Part shown: piece by piece, positions 6,929 through 15,013 of the stretch | Layout of the letters: each line of letters opens with the position of its first letter | How positions within the stretch are numbered: the stretch's first letter is position 1 | Source: an uncultured Candidatus Poseidoniales archaeon | GTDB taxonomy: Archaea; Thermoplasmatota; Poseidoniia; Poseidoniales; Poseidoniaceae | Direction of reading: 5' to 3' | Assembly (NCBI GenBank): GCA_902563095.1 | Contig: CACEWA010000011.1 | Span: 1 to 39,937, forward strand | DNA: 39,937 bases | The notes under the pieces: model-generated | What the model saw: the letters and a program-made list of their open reading frames with translations, nothing else | The model's database searches: none | What the model was told of the DNA's origin: nothing | Position numbers and translations under genes: made by a program

Positions 6929-9900
6929 AGTTGCATTCTCAATGCTACTTTTGCTCCTAGTTCAAGTGATAGTTCCAATCATTCCTGCTGATGCAACAAC
7001 CGGCAGAACTTCGCCAGACTTCAATGTCTCAGTCCTGACTCTATCTTCAGGCGGCTCTATCGATGAAGCAGGCCAAATCAAGTTATCTCCTGGCGACCAT
7101 ATCATTCGCGTAGTCGTTTCGAATGATGGTCCAGCTGCAGGCTCTGCAGTTCTGAACATTGTTCATCAAGCATCTGCGTCTTCTGGAGAAACGCCTGTTA
7201 CTTCCATCGACCTCGGTAGTATTGGTGCAGCATCATCTTCTAATCCGGTTCTGATTAACTGGACTGCAACATCGGGTGATGGCCAGACTCTCTTCGCAAG
7301 AATCGTATCTGCTGCGGACTCAGATAATTCAGACAATGAGCGTAGCATCGATTTCGATGTCACTATGTATCACAAAGGTACAGTATTGGGTCATAATGTT
7401 CCAGGACCAACGCCTGGTTTCACAGACCTAAGATTAGACCATTCAATTCATACGTATGAAGCAACGGTTAGAAATGACGGTGTCATGGATATTTCTGCTG
7501 TTTACGAATTGAATTTCACAGATGATTCAAACCCTAGCAATCAAGTTTCATATTGGTCCAATACTCTAATTTTGGAACCTGGCAGTTTGTTATATGCTTC
7601 TAGCGGTGCAACATTGTCAGTTTCATTTGACGCCTCAACTATGTTGGGTTCATGGACAATGGCGTCCAAGGTCCACTTCAATGGAACACTCTGGACTAAC
7701 ATGATTGTAGCAGATGTCATTACTGTTACATTCTCAGATTTCATAGTAGATCTATCAACTCCAGGCGATAGAGCGATTGAGCCCGGGGCAACAACTACGC
7801 TAACCTGGATAGTTTCCAATATCGGTAATACAGATACTCTAACAATTGAATTGGGCTCAGATTTGGGATGGCACGATAATGGCCAGAATGGAAACCTCAT
7901 CAGCATAAACGGGGGAGAATCAACTTCAATCGTTGTCCCTGTCACGGTTCCTGCTAATGCTGTAAAACCTACTCTAGAAAATGTATATCTTAATCTGACT
8001 AGCAATTCAGCTAGTCCATACACTGCTAGAAGTGTTGCACACGTAATGGTCGGCGACCAGTATCAGGCCGAGGTCATTGCGCCAGCAGGACCAGTCACTG
8101 TAACGCCTGCACAAACTTCCTCACTGTTATTCACCATAGAAAATAGTGGCAATGTTCCGGCGGCATTTGATATCGCAACAGGTCTTTCAGCAGCAGCTGA
8201 AAACTGGCTAATCGAATCATCGGTCACTAGAACAGATGTAATTCCAGTTGGCGCAAATGTTTCTGTATCGATACAAGTAACGCCTGCTCCAATTTCTTCA
8301 CCGCTTGATTCCGGAGAGAGGAACGCTGCTGGAGACAGTTTGTACGCATGGCTGTCTGCAACCCCTGTCGAAGGCGGAATCCCGGCACTTAACTCAACCC
8401 AGTTGGTTATCAGAGCAGTTATTGCAGTAGACCCTGGTCCAGAAACCGACCAGATAATTCTCACTCCTCAGGACATTATTGATGCGAATGGTTCAGGAGG
8501 AATCGATAGGATTCTATCTCTTTCAGTAGAGGTACGTCATAATCTTGGAGGAACGGTTACTGGCGGAGTCGATGCCAATATTACTACTTCTGCTGCTTTA
8601 TTCACTCCAGCAAATAGTGGTGGAAATAACGAAGCAGCACGGTGGATAACCAATGTAACTCCTAATTCCGTTTCTGGATTAGAAGTGGGCGAAATATTCC
8701 AATCTTGGTTAGCAATAGATGGTCCTGGGGATGAATTGCCATTAGCAGGCGAATTGGTAGTCCCGGTCACAGCAACACCAATTTTGACGGCTAGCCAACA
8801 AGCTAACGGCGTATTGGCGAGTAGCGTTACTAGGAATATTTCAATCATAGTTCCAAGCGTTATTGATGGTGAAATCATTACGGAAGGTCCTCTAGATGCC
8901 GATGTTGGAAATCTAACCAATTTCACGATTAAATTAGCCAATACGGGCAATGACCTTTCTTCTTACAGACTAGTTATCGAAGACGATCTTCCGGAACTTT
9001 GGTCTGCTAGCATTGAAACATCAAACACAAACAATCCATCTATTGTTTCCAATTTAACACCATCAATGGCCGACCATCCAATCACTGGCAATGCACATAT
9101 TTCCAATGTGACTCTCAAAGTTACTACTGACCCTCAGGCTCCCGCAGATACCTTGCAACCATTAACTGTAAGAGTAGAAGATAGGGATACTGGAGAGATT
9201 CTATCTCTGAACACTTTATTGATTCGGGTTGAAGAATCTATCAATTTCGAACTTCAACCTACCAATCATACTGTGGATTTGTCACCTTATGAAACTCCGT
9301 TGACTCGCGTATACATCAACAATACAGGAAACGTTGCTACTACATTCTTGGTGTGGCTAGATAATTCACAATCTAATGATGTAGACTTCTCTTTAGAGTC
9401 AGCTACCGAAGTAGTAGTTGCTCCAGGATACTCGGACTCTGTGAAGATTAGACTTACTCCAGATACAGAGGCAAGCGCAGATGAATCGCATATGACCACT
9501 CTCTGGGTGGAAGCAATTGGTGGAATGAATAAGTCTGCTAGTATTGTAGCGAATATCTCGGCTGATCACCATCTTACAATCGAAGTACAGCCCCTAATCT
9601 CAGTTACTCCTGGTGTTAACGAAACAATAGATGTTTTATTCACAAATACGGGTAATTTGGAAGAATTCCTGAATGTTACAGCTGTTATTGAAGGTGGCTG
9701 GGAATCGAGTTGGGTCGAGAGCCAAATGGTTCTGCCTATCAACGGTAGCCTGCAAAACGATTTGACAGTCACAATTCCTGCATTAGGTGGCAACTTCTCC
9801 CTAGCAAATGGTGATACTCACAATGTCACCATTTCTCTGTACCACACAAATAATGGCGTATTTCTTTCTTCCAGAACAATTACGTTAGTAGTTGCTCCAT

Positions 9901-11927
9901 TATTCCTAGTTGAGTTTGAAGACTGGCCTTCCGAGGTAAATTACCATCGTCAGTGGGTAAGGGATTGGAAAGTAACTGTAACCAATGTTGGAAACAAGGA
10001 TGTTACAGCGGATTTGGAATATGAAGTCCTCAGGCCTGGTCTAGAAATCAACTCCCTGTCTTGGGAAGTCATTCAACCGGCGCCACCGTCGTTGATATTG
10101 CCTGTTGGACAATCTGTGGATTTAACATTCTCAGTAGAAGCCAAGGAATTCGAGCCAGACCTATACTTGGAGGCTCTATTGCGCCTTACATTGACTCCTA
10201 ACGACTCAGAAGTAAATGGTTCAGCAATTGCAGAAACAGCACTCAAAATGTCGAGATTATTCGCCTACAAGGATTACCAAATTAGCCTTCCACCTGAAGA
10301 CAATTCCAATTTGACTGAGGAGATAATTTGGTCTCACATCCCAGGTCTTGCGGGAGAAACTCCTGTAGAGTATATGATCGAGTTGTGTGATGCACAAAGA
10401 AGAGTCAATCTCACCCAATTAGGGCTAAGTGAAGATGATTTCGAGTGGTCTTTCGCCATTGATTTGAACGGTGAAAATCAAGAATTGAACTTAAACAACA
10501 ATTGCGATGGCAGCTCGCATTCTGTAATCTCTCTACCTTTGCGACCAGCATGGGAAACCAACAATCCGCTACTGATGATTGTTGATACTCCAAATCGGCC
10601 GAATATTTTGAAGAATGATGGTTATGATTTGACATTTAGGTTGTACCACCCTGGCGAACACAATGGTTTCACAGAATATACTGAAGAGACCTTTTCGTTT
10701 TACTTTACAACAAAGGCTTCTCTGAATATTTCCAAGTTCGAGTATGATGATGATTCGATGTCCGAAGGTTCTGTTTCCACCATTTCCGCAACCATTGGGA
10801 ATGCAGGAACCTCAATAGCAATTGGTGTAATATCCACATTGAGTTGCGAAGGAGTTACAGTTTCCAATCCTGTTGTTGAACATGGATTGGTAACAGCAGG
10901 CGAATCTATTCCTGTTGTTTGGGAAGTCGAAAGCGACAACCTTGATTGGTGGGCGCAATCAACAGATGTTTCTTGTGAACTTCTACTCTCTGGAACCGCT
11001 TGGAATGGTACGCCACTCGACTCTAGGTCTGTAACACGTGAGACAACAGTCAGTTCGTGGTCACCAGGAGTTACAGTTTCATTCATAGCAGTATTAGTAT
11101 TGTTAGGAGCGTCAGTAGGGCTGCTAAGGCTGGTTGGTCAAAATGACAAATTCCGTCTTGCAGCGATCTACACCGGCGTCTTGGCCCTAGGATTCGCATT
11201 CCACTTGATGGACTTAATCTCAAGCGATTGGGGCGGTCCTGCAATTTTGCTCATTGCAGCGTTATGGGTTTGGATTATGACATGGAAGTCTACCGAAGAG
11301 TTCCAATTGATTCACGAAGATTATCAGCGTGCAAGAAAGGGCATCAGCACCCTTTACAGTGACCACTTTGACGTATTGTCGAATTCTAAGCGCCAATTAG
11401 TAATCATTTTGGCGATGCCAATATTGGGTATGATCGGCGTTATCTTAGGATTCCCACCTCAGATAAATCCAGATTCAACAAATATGTTCTCTCTAATCGC
11501 ATATTTGGCGATTGTAATAGTTGGAGTAACATTCCTAATTTGGAATGCTAACAGAATGTACGGTTCATTGTATGGTAGATTAACTGAAGTTGAAGTACAG
11601 GCGAGTCGAATCGAGAGAGACTTAGGTGACCCAGCACGATTACTGACTGAGTTGGCTAGCGATGGATTGGATATTAGTTCAATAATCTCTCAGCCCAAAT
11701 CAACGGTTGCTGCGCCTGGCAACGCATCATCCTCTGCCGTAATCGATTGGGACGAAGAGGTAGGCCTATTGATGGAAGATGATCAATCGCCTCCGGAATC
11801 GATTACCTTAGAGTTAGAATCCGATGAAACTCCATCGGATGAAGGCACAGAGGAAGATGAACAGGCTGTAAGCGATATCGATGTTGAGGATTTATTTGTA
11901 GATGAGGAGGTGAGCAACGATGACTGA
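6915..11927 (+). CDS. Giant CARDB/NEW3-type surface protein with five C-terminal membrane spans
   Basis: 1670 residues. A signal peptide at 1-27 (LLLLLVQVIVPIIPADA) is followed by about 1350 residues of repeated beta-sandwich modules with the hallmark 'NxGN' strand pairs of CARDB and NEW3-type domains, such as VSNIGNTDTLTIEL, IENSGNVPAAFDI, LANTGNDLSSYRL, INNTGNVATTFLVW, FTNTGNLEEFLNV and VTNVGNKDVTADL. Many N-x-S/T sequons suggest N-glycosylation. Five hydrophobic spans follow at about 1384-1404, 1415-1435, 1441-1460, 1493-1514 and 1523-1544, then a 125-residue acidic tail. The topology would place the modules outside and the tail inside. The Shine-Dalgarno AGGAGGT is at 6901-6907. The 3' end overlaps the coiled-coil gene by 8 nt. 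Function is unknown; adhesion, an S-layer link or a motility anchor are options. Confidence 0.88.
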   Translation: MSSRKVAFSMLLLLLVQVIVPIIPADATTGRTSPDFNVSVLTLSSGGSIDEAGQIKLSPGDHIIRVVVSNDGPAAGSAVLNIVHQASASSGETPVTSIDLGSIGAASSSNPVLINWTATSGDGQTLFARIVSAADSDNSDNERSIDFDVTMYHKGTVLGHNVPGPTPGFTDLRLDHSIHTYEATVRNDGVMDISAVYELNFTDDSNPSNQVSYWSNTLILEPGSLLYASSGATLSVSFDASTMLGSWTMASKVHFNGTLWTNMIVADVITVTFSDFIVDLSTPGDRAIEPGATTTLTWIVSNIGNTDTLTIELGSDLGWHDNGQNGNLISINGGESTSIVVPVTVPANAVKPTLENVYLNLTSNSASPYTARSVAHVMVGDQYQAEVIAPAGPVTVTPAQTSSLLFTIENSGNVPAAFDIATGLSAAAENWLIESSVTRTDVIPVGANVSVSIQVTPAPISSPLDSGERNAAGDSLYAWLSATPVEGGIPALNSTQLVIRAVIAVDPGPETDQIILTPQDIIDANGSGGIDRILSLSVEVRHNLGGTVTGGVDANITTSAALFTPANSGGNNEAARWITNVTPNSVSGLEVGEIFQSWLAIDGPGDELPLAGELVVPVTATPILTASQQANGVLASSVTRNISIIVPSVIDGEIITEGPLDADVGNLTNFTIKLANTGNDLSSYRLVIEDDLPELWSASIETSNTNNPSIVSNLTPSMADHPITGNAHISNVTLKVTTDPQAPADTLQPLTVRVEDRDTGEILSLNTLLIRVEESINFELQPTNHTVDLSPYETPLTRVYINNTGNVATTFLVWLDNSQSNDVDFSLESATEVVVAPGYSDSVKIRLTPDTEASADESHMTTLWVEAIGGMNKSASIVANISADHHLTIEVQPLISVTPGVNETIDVLFTNTGNLEEFLNVTAVIEGGWESSWVESQMVLPINGSLQNDLTVTIPALGGNFSLANGDTHNVTISLYHTNNGVFLSSRTITLVVAPLFLVEFEDWPSEVNYHRQWVRDWKVTVTNVGNKDVTADLEYEVLRPGLEINSLSWEVIQPAPPSLILPVGQSVDLTFSVEAKEFEPDLYLEALLRLTLTPNDSEVNGSAIAETALKMSRLFAYKDYQISLPPEDNSNLTEEIIWSHIPGLAGETPVEYMIELCDAQRRVNLTQLGLSEDDFEWSFAIDLNGENQELNLNNNCDGSSHSVISLPLRPAWETNNPLLMIVDTPNRPNILKNDGYDLTFRLYHPGEHNGFTEYTEETFSFYFTTKASLNISKFEYDDDSMSEGSVSTISATIGNAGTSIAIGVISTLSCEGVTVSNPVVEHGLVTAGESIPVVWEVESDNLDWWAQSTDVSCELLLSGTAWNGTPLDSRSVTRETTVSSWSPGVTVSFIAVLVLLGASVGLLRLVGQNDKFRLAAIYTGVLALGFAFHLMDLISSDWGGPAILLIAALWVWIMTWKSTEEFQLIHEDYQRARKGISTLYSDHFDVLSNSKRQLVIILAMPILGMIGVILGFPPQINPDSTNMFSLIAYLAIVIVGVTFLIWNANRMYGSLYGRLTEVEVQASRIERDLGDPARLLTELASDGLDISSIISQPKSTVAAPGNASSSAVIDWDEEVGLLMEDDQSPPESITLELESDETPSDEGTEEDEQAVSDIDVEDLFVDEEVSNDD

Positions 11928-12891
11928 ATCTGAAGAATATGATGTAGGAGTTTCTGATTTGGAAGATGCTCGTAGAGTCATTCGCGATTCACAGACAAGC
12001 GCAGATAGATTGATTCGTGCAAGTCGTGAACTAGAGCATATTGTCTATGGCGTGTCAAGAGATGAATCCTCATTGGCAGCTACAGAGTTCGATATTATCG
12101 AAGCAAGAACCAGTCTTGAGCAACATCAGTTGATGCGTGCTAGCCGTTCAGTAAGGCGTGCAGAAAAAGCACTTTCTTCCTTAGAAGAAGATGTAGTTGA
12201 CCTGCGAAGAAATATCGCAATGCTGAATCGATTGTTGAAAGAAAAGACTCTCACTGAAGCGGAACTTGAGATAATACTGCGCCGCTTACGGAATGCCACA
12301 GGAGCCGCTGAAGTCGGCGAAGTCGGTTATGCAGCCGAAGAAGTGGAACAATTGATTGGAGATTTAGTAGTAGATTCCGCTGTCGCTCTAAATCCGTTCT
12401 TGTTCAGAAATTTCTGGATGGGAGTAGATACTCGTTGGCCAGCAGGCGGAGAAACTGGAGTCATGATTGTCAGAATTTGCAATGATGGAACCCGTCCTAT
12501 TCCTGAGATGAGGCTAGCGCCCCCGGTCCCAACTGATTGGCAATGCGTCCCCGAATCAATCGATTTGCCAATAATGCGCCCCGGCGATGTAATTCTTGTC
12601 AGGTTTGAGGTCAAACCTGGACTGCGCTTTGGATTGGACGAAATTCCACTGTCTCGCAAATTAGCAATCCAAGCAGGGTATGAAGTAGAAGCAGGACAAG
12701 TAAATGTTACAATGCGCGTACAAAACCGTAGCATGGAAACAATTCGTGATTTGTTGCTTCAGCCTTGGATGCCTCCTGGGTACAAATCAGATACTATCCC
12801 TCTGGTAGAGAAACTCTCACCAGATGAAATCGGAGTGGTCACTATGCCACTCGTAATAGACATGGGCGACGGGGGTGAAACCGCCGCCTAA
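11920..12891 (+). CDS. Cytoplasmic coiled-coil protein with C-terminal beta domain, unknown function
   Basis: 323 residues with no signal peptide or membrane span. Residues about 10-160 are strongly helical and heptad-like, rich in E, R, L and A (for example SRSVRRAEKALSSLEEDVVD), predicting a coiled coil or helical bundle. The rest looks like beta-sandwich modules: a VRICNDGTRPIPEMRL segment and later VTMRVQNRSMETIRDLLL resemble the CARDB-like strands of the preceding surface protein, but in a protein that appears cytoplasmic. The ATGACTGA overlap with the upstream gene implies stoichiometric production with it. It could bind the acidic cytoplasmic tail of that protein or the archaellum base. 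I do not recognise a named family. Confidence 0.82.
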   Translation: MTESEEYDVGVSDLEDARRVIRDSQTSADRLIRASRELEHIVYGVSRDESSLAATEFDIIEARTSLEQHQLMRASRSVRRAEKALSSLEEDVVDLRRNIAMLNRLLKEKTLTEAELEIILRRLRNATGAAEVGEVGYAAEEVEQLIGDLVVDSAVALNPFLFRNFWMGVDTRWPAGGETGVMIVRICNDGTRPIPEMRLAPPVPTDWQCVPESIDLPIMRPGDVILVRFEVKPGLRFGLDEIPLSRKLAIQAGYEVEAGQVNVTMRVQNRSMETIRDLLLQPWMPPGYKSDTIPLVEKLSPDEIGVVTMPLVIDMGDGGETAA

Positions 12892-12914
12892 TCATTTTCC
12901 ACCCTGCGGCGGTT
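12879..12914 (+). terminator. GC-rich hairpin spanning the stop codon before the archaellin genes
   Basis: AACCGCCGC at 12879-12887 pairs perfectly with GCGGCGGTT at 12906-12914 around an 18-nt loop that contains the stop codon of the coiled-coil gene. No T-run follows, so it is not a standard intrinsic terminator. It may attenuate readthrough or act as an RNA processing site that separates the surface-protein module from the archaellins. Confidence 0.5.
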
Positions 12915-12966
12915 GAGCCAGTGGGGAGGATGTAGAGATACAAAAAAGAAAAAGAGGTGAAAACCA

Positions 12967-13545
12967 ATGCAGAAAAGAAAAATGAATGAAGAAAGCAACG
13001 ATTGGGGTTCAATCGGTATTGGTGCGATGATTGTTTTCATCGCCCTAATCCTGGTTGCCGCGGTCGCAAGTGCAGTTATCATCCAAACGGGTGAGAAGTT
13101 GCAGCAAAACGCACAACAGTCGGGAAGCGACACACAACAGGAAATTTCGGGTAAAATCTCGATTATTACTGTCTGGGTCGGTGCCCAAAACGCGAACAAT
13201 GAAGAGATCACTATGGTCTTTGAACTAGCACCTGGCTCCGAGCCAATTGCAGATACTGCAGTCCACTGGGCTGTAATTTGTGATGATGGTGCTGGTACTC
13301 CTTCAGTAGTCGATGGCGATTTGTCAACAGCAACAGAACTAGACGGTGCAACAGCAGTAGCACAATTTGACCCAGGGTCGACCTACATGATCGACCTGAT
13401 TGTCGGTGGTGCAAACGGTGGCGGCTCAGATTGTCCACCTACACTAAATGAAGAGCACTCTATGGTAATCTCCGCAAATGGTGGAGGTTCAACCTATGAA
13501 ACACTGTTCTATCAAAGCACAACACAAGGAGACCAAGTTGTTTGA
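12967..13545 (+). CDS. arlB1: Archaellin 1 (archaellum filament subunit)
   Basis: Major filament subunit of the archaellum. The 192 residues start with a short class III signal peptide. Cleavage by an ArlK/PibD-type peptidase is expected after G14, followed by SIGIGAMIVFIALILVAAVA, the near-universal archaellin N-terminal helix. A conserved GEKLQQNAQQ segment follows, then a variable beta-rich domain, ending in QGDQVV. The residues before the cleavage site are D12-W13 rather than the usual basic pair. The ATG is preceded by AGAGGTGA at a 6-nt spacing. A 75-nt gap carrying a hairpin separates it from the upstream gene, and archaellin 2 follows directly. Two cysteines in the mature domain (one in AVICDDG, one in SDCPP) could form a disulfide. 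Confidence 0.93.
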   Translation: MQKRKMNEESNDWGSIGIGAMIVFIALILVAAVASAVIIQTGEKLQQNAQQSGSDTQQEISGKISIITVWVGAQNANNEEITMVFELAPGSEPIADTAVHWAVICDDGAGTPSVVDGDLSTATELDGATAVAQFDPGSTYMIDLIVGGANGGGSDCPPTLNEEHSMVISANGGGSTYETLFYQSTTQGDQVV

Positions 13546-13555
13546 GGTGATTATG

Positions 13556-14128
13556 ATGAAGAATAATAACGAAATTAAGAATGATGAAATCGGTTCTATT
13601 GGTATCGGTGCAATGATTGTATTCATTGCTCTAATCCTGGTGGCAGCAGTGGCATCCGCTGTTATCATCCAAACCGGTGAGAAATTACAGCAAAACGCAC
13701 AACAGACAGGTTCTGATACTCAGCAAGAAATCTCTGGAAAGATTTCTGTTAACTCAATATTTGTCTATGACGATTCAGCATCTTACCTAGTCTACTTCGA
13801 AACCGCTCCAGGTTCCGAAGTTCTAGATGAGTCTACAACAGATTACCAGATGACCTGTGAAACTGCAGGTGGAGCATATCAGTATGTTTCAGGAACCTTC
13901 GCAGCAGCTACAGAAGTCGATGATGTAGGCGGTGCTGCAGTAGCAAATAATCTACTGCCAGGTGTAACATATGCGCTCGTTATGAACGCAGCACCAGGCG
14001 ATGATTGCTCTGCAACATCTGTTGGAATTAACGCAGAAGTCACACTTTGGATACACGTCGAAGGTGGCGGCTCAACTTATGAGACGCTATACATCTCCGA
14101 TACTACCAGAGGATCGATAGTTATCTGA
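13556..14128 (+). CDS. arlB2: Archaellin 2 (archaellum filament subunit)
   Basis: Second archaellin, 190 residues from ATG 13556. That start sits 5 nt after GAGGTGA; the adjacent ATG at 13553 would add one Met. Its signal peptide ends at G13 and is followed by the same SIGIGAMIVFIALILVAAVA helix as archaellin 1. The two proteins match almost perfectly through the region ending QQEISGKIS, then diverge fully in the outer domain. The DNA of the shared part differs at many third positions, so the identity reflects selection on the buried filament core. Paired cysteines (one in QMTCETAGG, one in GDDCSA) match the spacing logic of archaellin 1. The two genes are 10 nt apart and likely form one transcript ended by the hairpin at 14136-14172. 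Confidence 0.93.
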   Translation: MKNNNEIKNDEIGSIGIGAMIVFIALILVAAVASAVIIQTGEKLQQNAQQTGSDTQQEISGKISVNSIFVYDDSASYLVYFETAPGSEVLDESTTDYQMTCETAGGAYQYVSGTFAAATEVDDVGGAAVANNLLPGVTYALVMNAAPGDDCSATSVGINAEVTLWIHVEGGGSTYETLYISDTTRGSIVI

Positions 14129-14135
14129 TTCGAAC

Positions 14136-14172
14136 TGAACCCCAAAATTGCTCTTCGGGGCATTGGGGTTCA
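14136..14172 (+). terminator. Two-part hairpin with C(UUCG)G tetraloop after the archaellin genes
   Basis: A perfect 10-bp outer stem (14136-14145 with 14163-14172, TGAACCCCAA/TTGGGGTTCA) is extended, after a 3-nt bulge, by a 5-bp inner stem (14149-14153 with 14158-14162, including one G-U pair). It is closed by the exceptionally stable tetraloop TTCG at 14154-14157 flanked by C and G. There is no T-run. It starts 8 nt after the archaellin 2 stop and ends 10 nt before the next Shine-Dalgarno AGGAGGT. It is probably a 3' stabiliser or partial terminator that sets archaellin mRNA above motor-gene mRNA. Confidence 0.65.
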
Positions 14173-14194
14173 ATGAGAATTAGGAGGTACTGAT

Positions 14195-15013
14195 ATGGCA
14201 TGGCCATTCGGTAGCAGTGAAAAGTCTGGGGAAGTCCCTAGCGACCTCTCGGAGGAGCGCTTGCGCGTTATGTCAAACATAGCGATCGAGCAAGTTCCTA
14301 TGCCTGAACAAGGCGAATTAACCGAAGAGGACGCTTGGACAATTTCTCCCGGACCTACAAGGGCTAAGCTCAACAGTTCTGGATCTATTCCAGTTGCAGC
14401 AACTGCTCCAGCACAAACTCAAGCGAACGTCGATACATCAGGTCTAGAGCGAATGATTTCCACTCGCATAGATTTGGTTGAAGATATTCTCAATAGAGTT
14501 GAGAATAGACTTGAGGACGGTGTTGTGGCTCGCGCTGACGGCACAGGTTCAGAAGGTAGTGCATCTGGTGAAGTCGAACTTGGAGAAGGCGATACAATCG
14601 TCACAGCTTCAGGCGACGTCATTACAGCATCGGGAACAGAACGCCTGAAGTCTGATGATGCAGCACCTTTGTTGGAATTGTATGAGGCTCAAGCCTTAGC
14701 ATCTAACCCATTCCTAATCGCTCCGGCGCACTTAGGAGATGGTGCAGATGGAACAGTCGGTGCGCCGACTGTAGCAGCATTATTGCTTGACAATCTGTCT
14801 GGCATGGCAGCAGTCTCCTTCACTCAGAAGGCGATGAATTCTGGCATGCTAACTGCAGATGAAGGAAAGCATGTATTGGCAATTGTTCAGATGGCCGCTC
14901 CTGGTGATACAGAGAGCGCATTGGAAGACCATTTGCCACACAGAGAGTTGCTAACATTCTCTGCCCTAATCTCCAATTGGAGAAGGGCGAGAGCACTCAG
15001 GGGTGAAGAGTGA
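14195..15013 (+). CDS. ArlC/D/E-like archaellum accessory protein
   Basis: 272 residues, soluble and acidic, with no signal peptide. It occupies the position where euryarchaeal loci encode ArlC, ArlD and ArlE, which form the cytosolic ring coupling the motor to chemotaxis input. The C-terminal part agrees with the ArlD/E pattern: a hydrophobic segment (VAALLLDNLSGMAAVSF), then a short turn (NSGMLTADE) and LEDHLPHRELLTFSALIS, which resembles the DH-x-LxFIxxL block of that family. The N-terminal half is low complexity with an amphipathic helix near 85-105. A strong Shine-Dalgarno AGGAGGT lies at 14183-14189. The stop abuts the next ATG. The assignment rests on synteny and weak motif resemblance. 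Confidence 0.6.
   Translation: MAWPFGSSEKSGEVPSDLSEERLRVMSNIAIEQVPMPEQGELTEEDAWTISPGPTRAKLNSSGSIPVAATAPAQTQANVDTSGLERMISTRIDLVEDILNRVENRLEDGVVARADGTGSEGSASGEVELGEGDTIVTASGDVITASGTERLKSDDAAPLLELYEAQALASNPFLIAPAHLGDGADGTVGAPTVAALLLDNLSGMAAVSFTQKAMNSGMLTADEGKHVLAIVQMAAPGDTESALEDHLPHRELLTFSALISNWRRARALRGEE

Noticed and set aside
10700-11086. Minus-strand open frames inside the giant surface protein gene
   Set aside because: They have no Shine-Dalgarno or motifs, and the plus-strand frame is continuous through them.
13478-13555. ATG 13478 as the start of archaellin 2
   Set aside because: It lies inside archaellin 1 and would bury the class III signal peptide under 25 unrelated residues; ATG 13556 has a Shine-Dalgarno.
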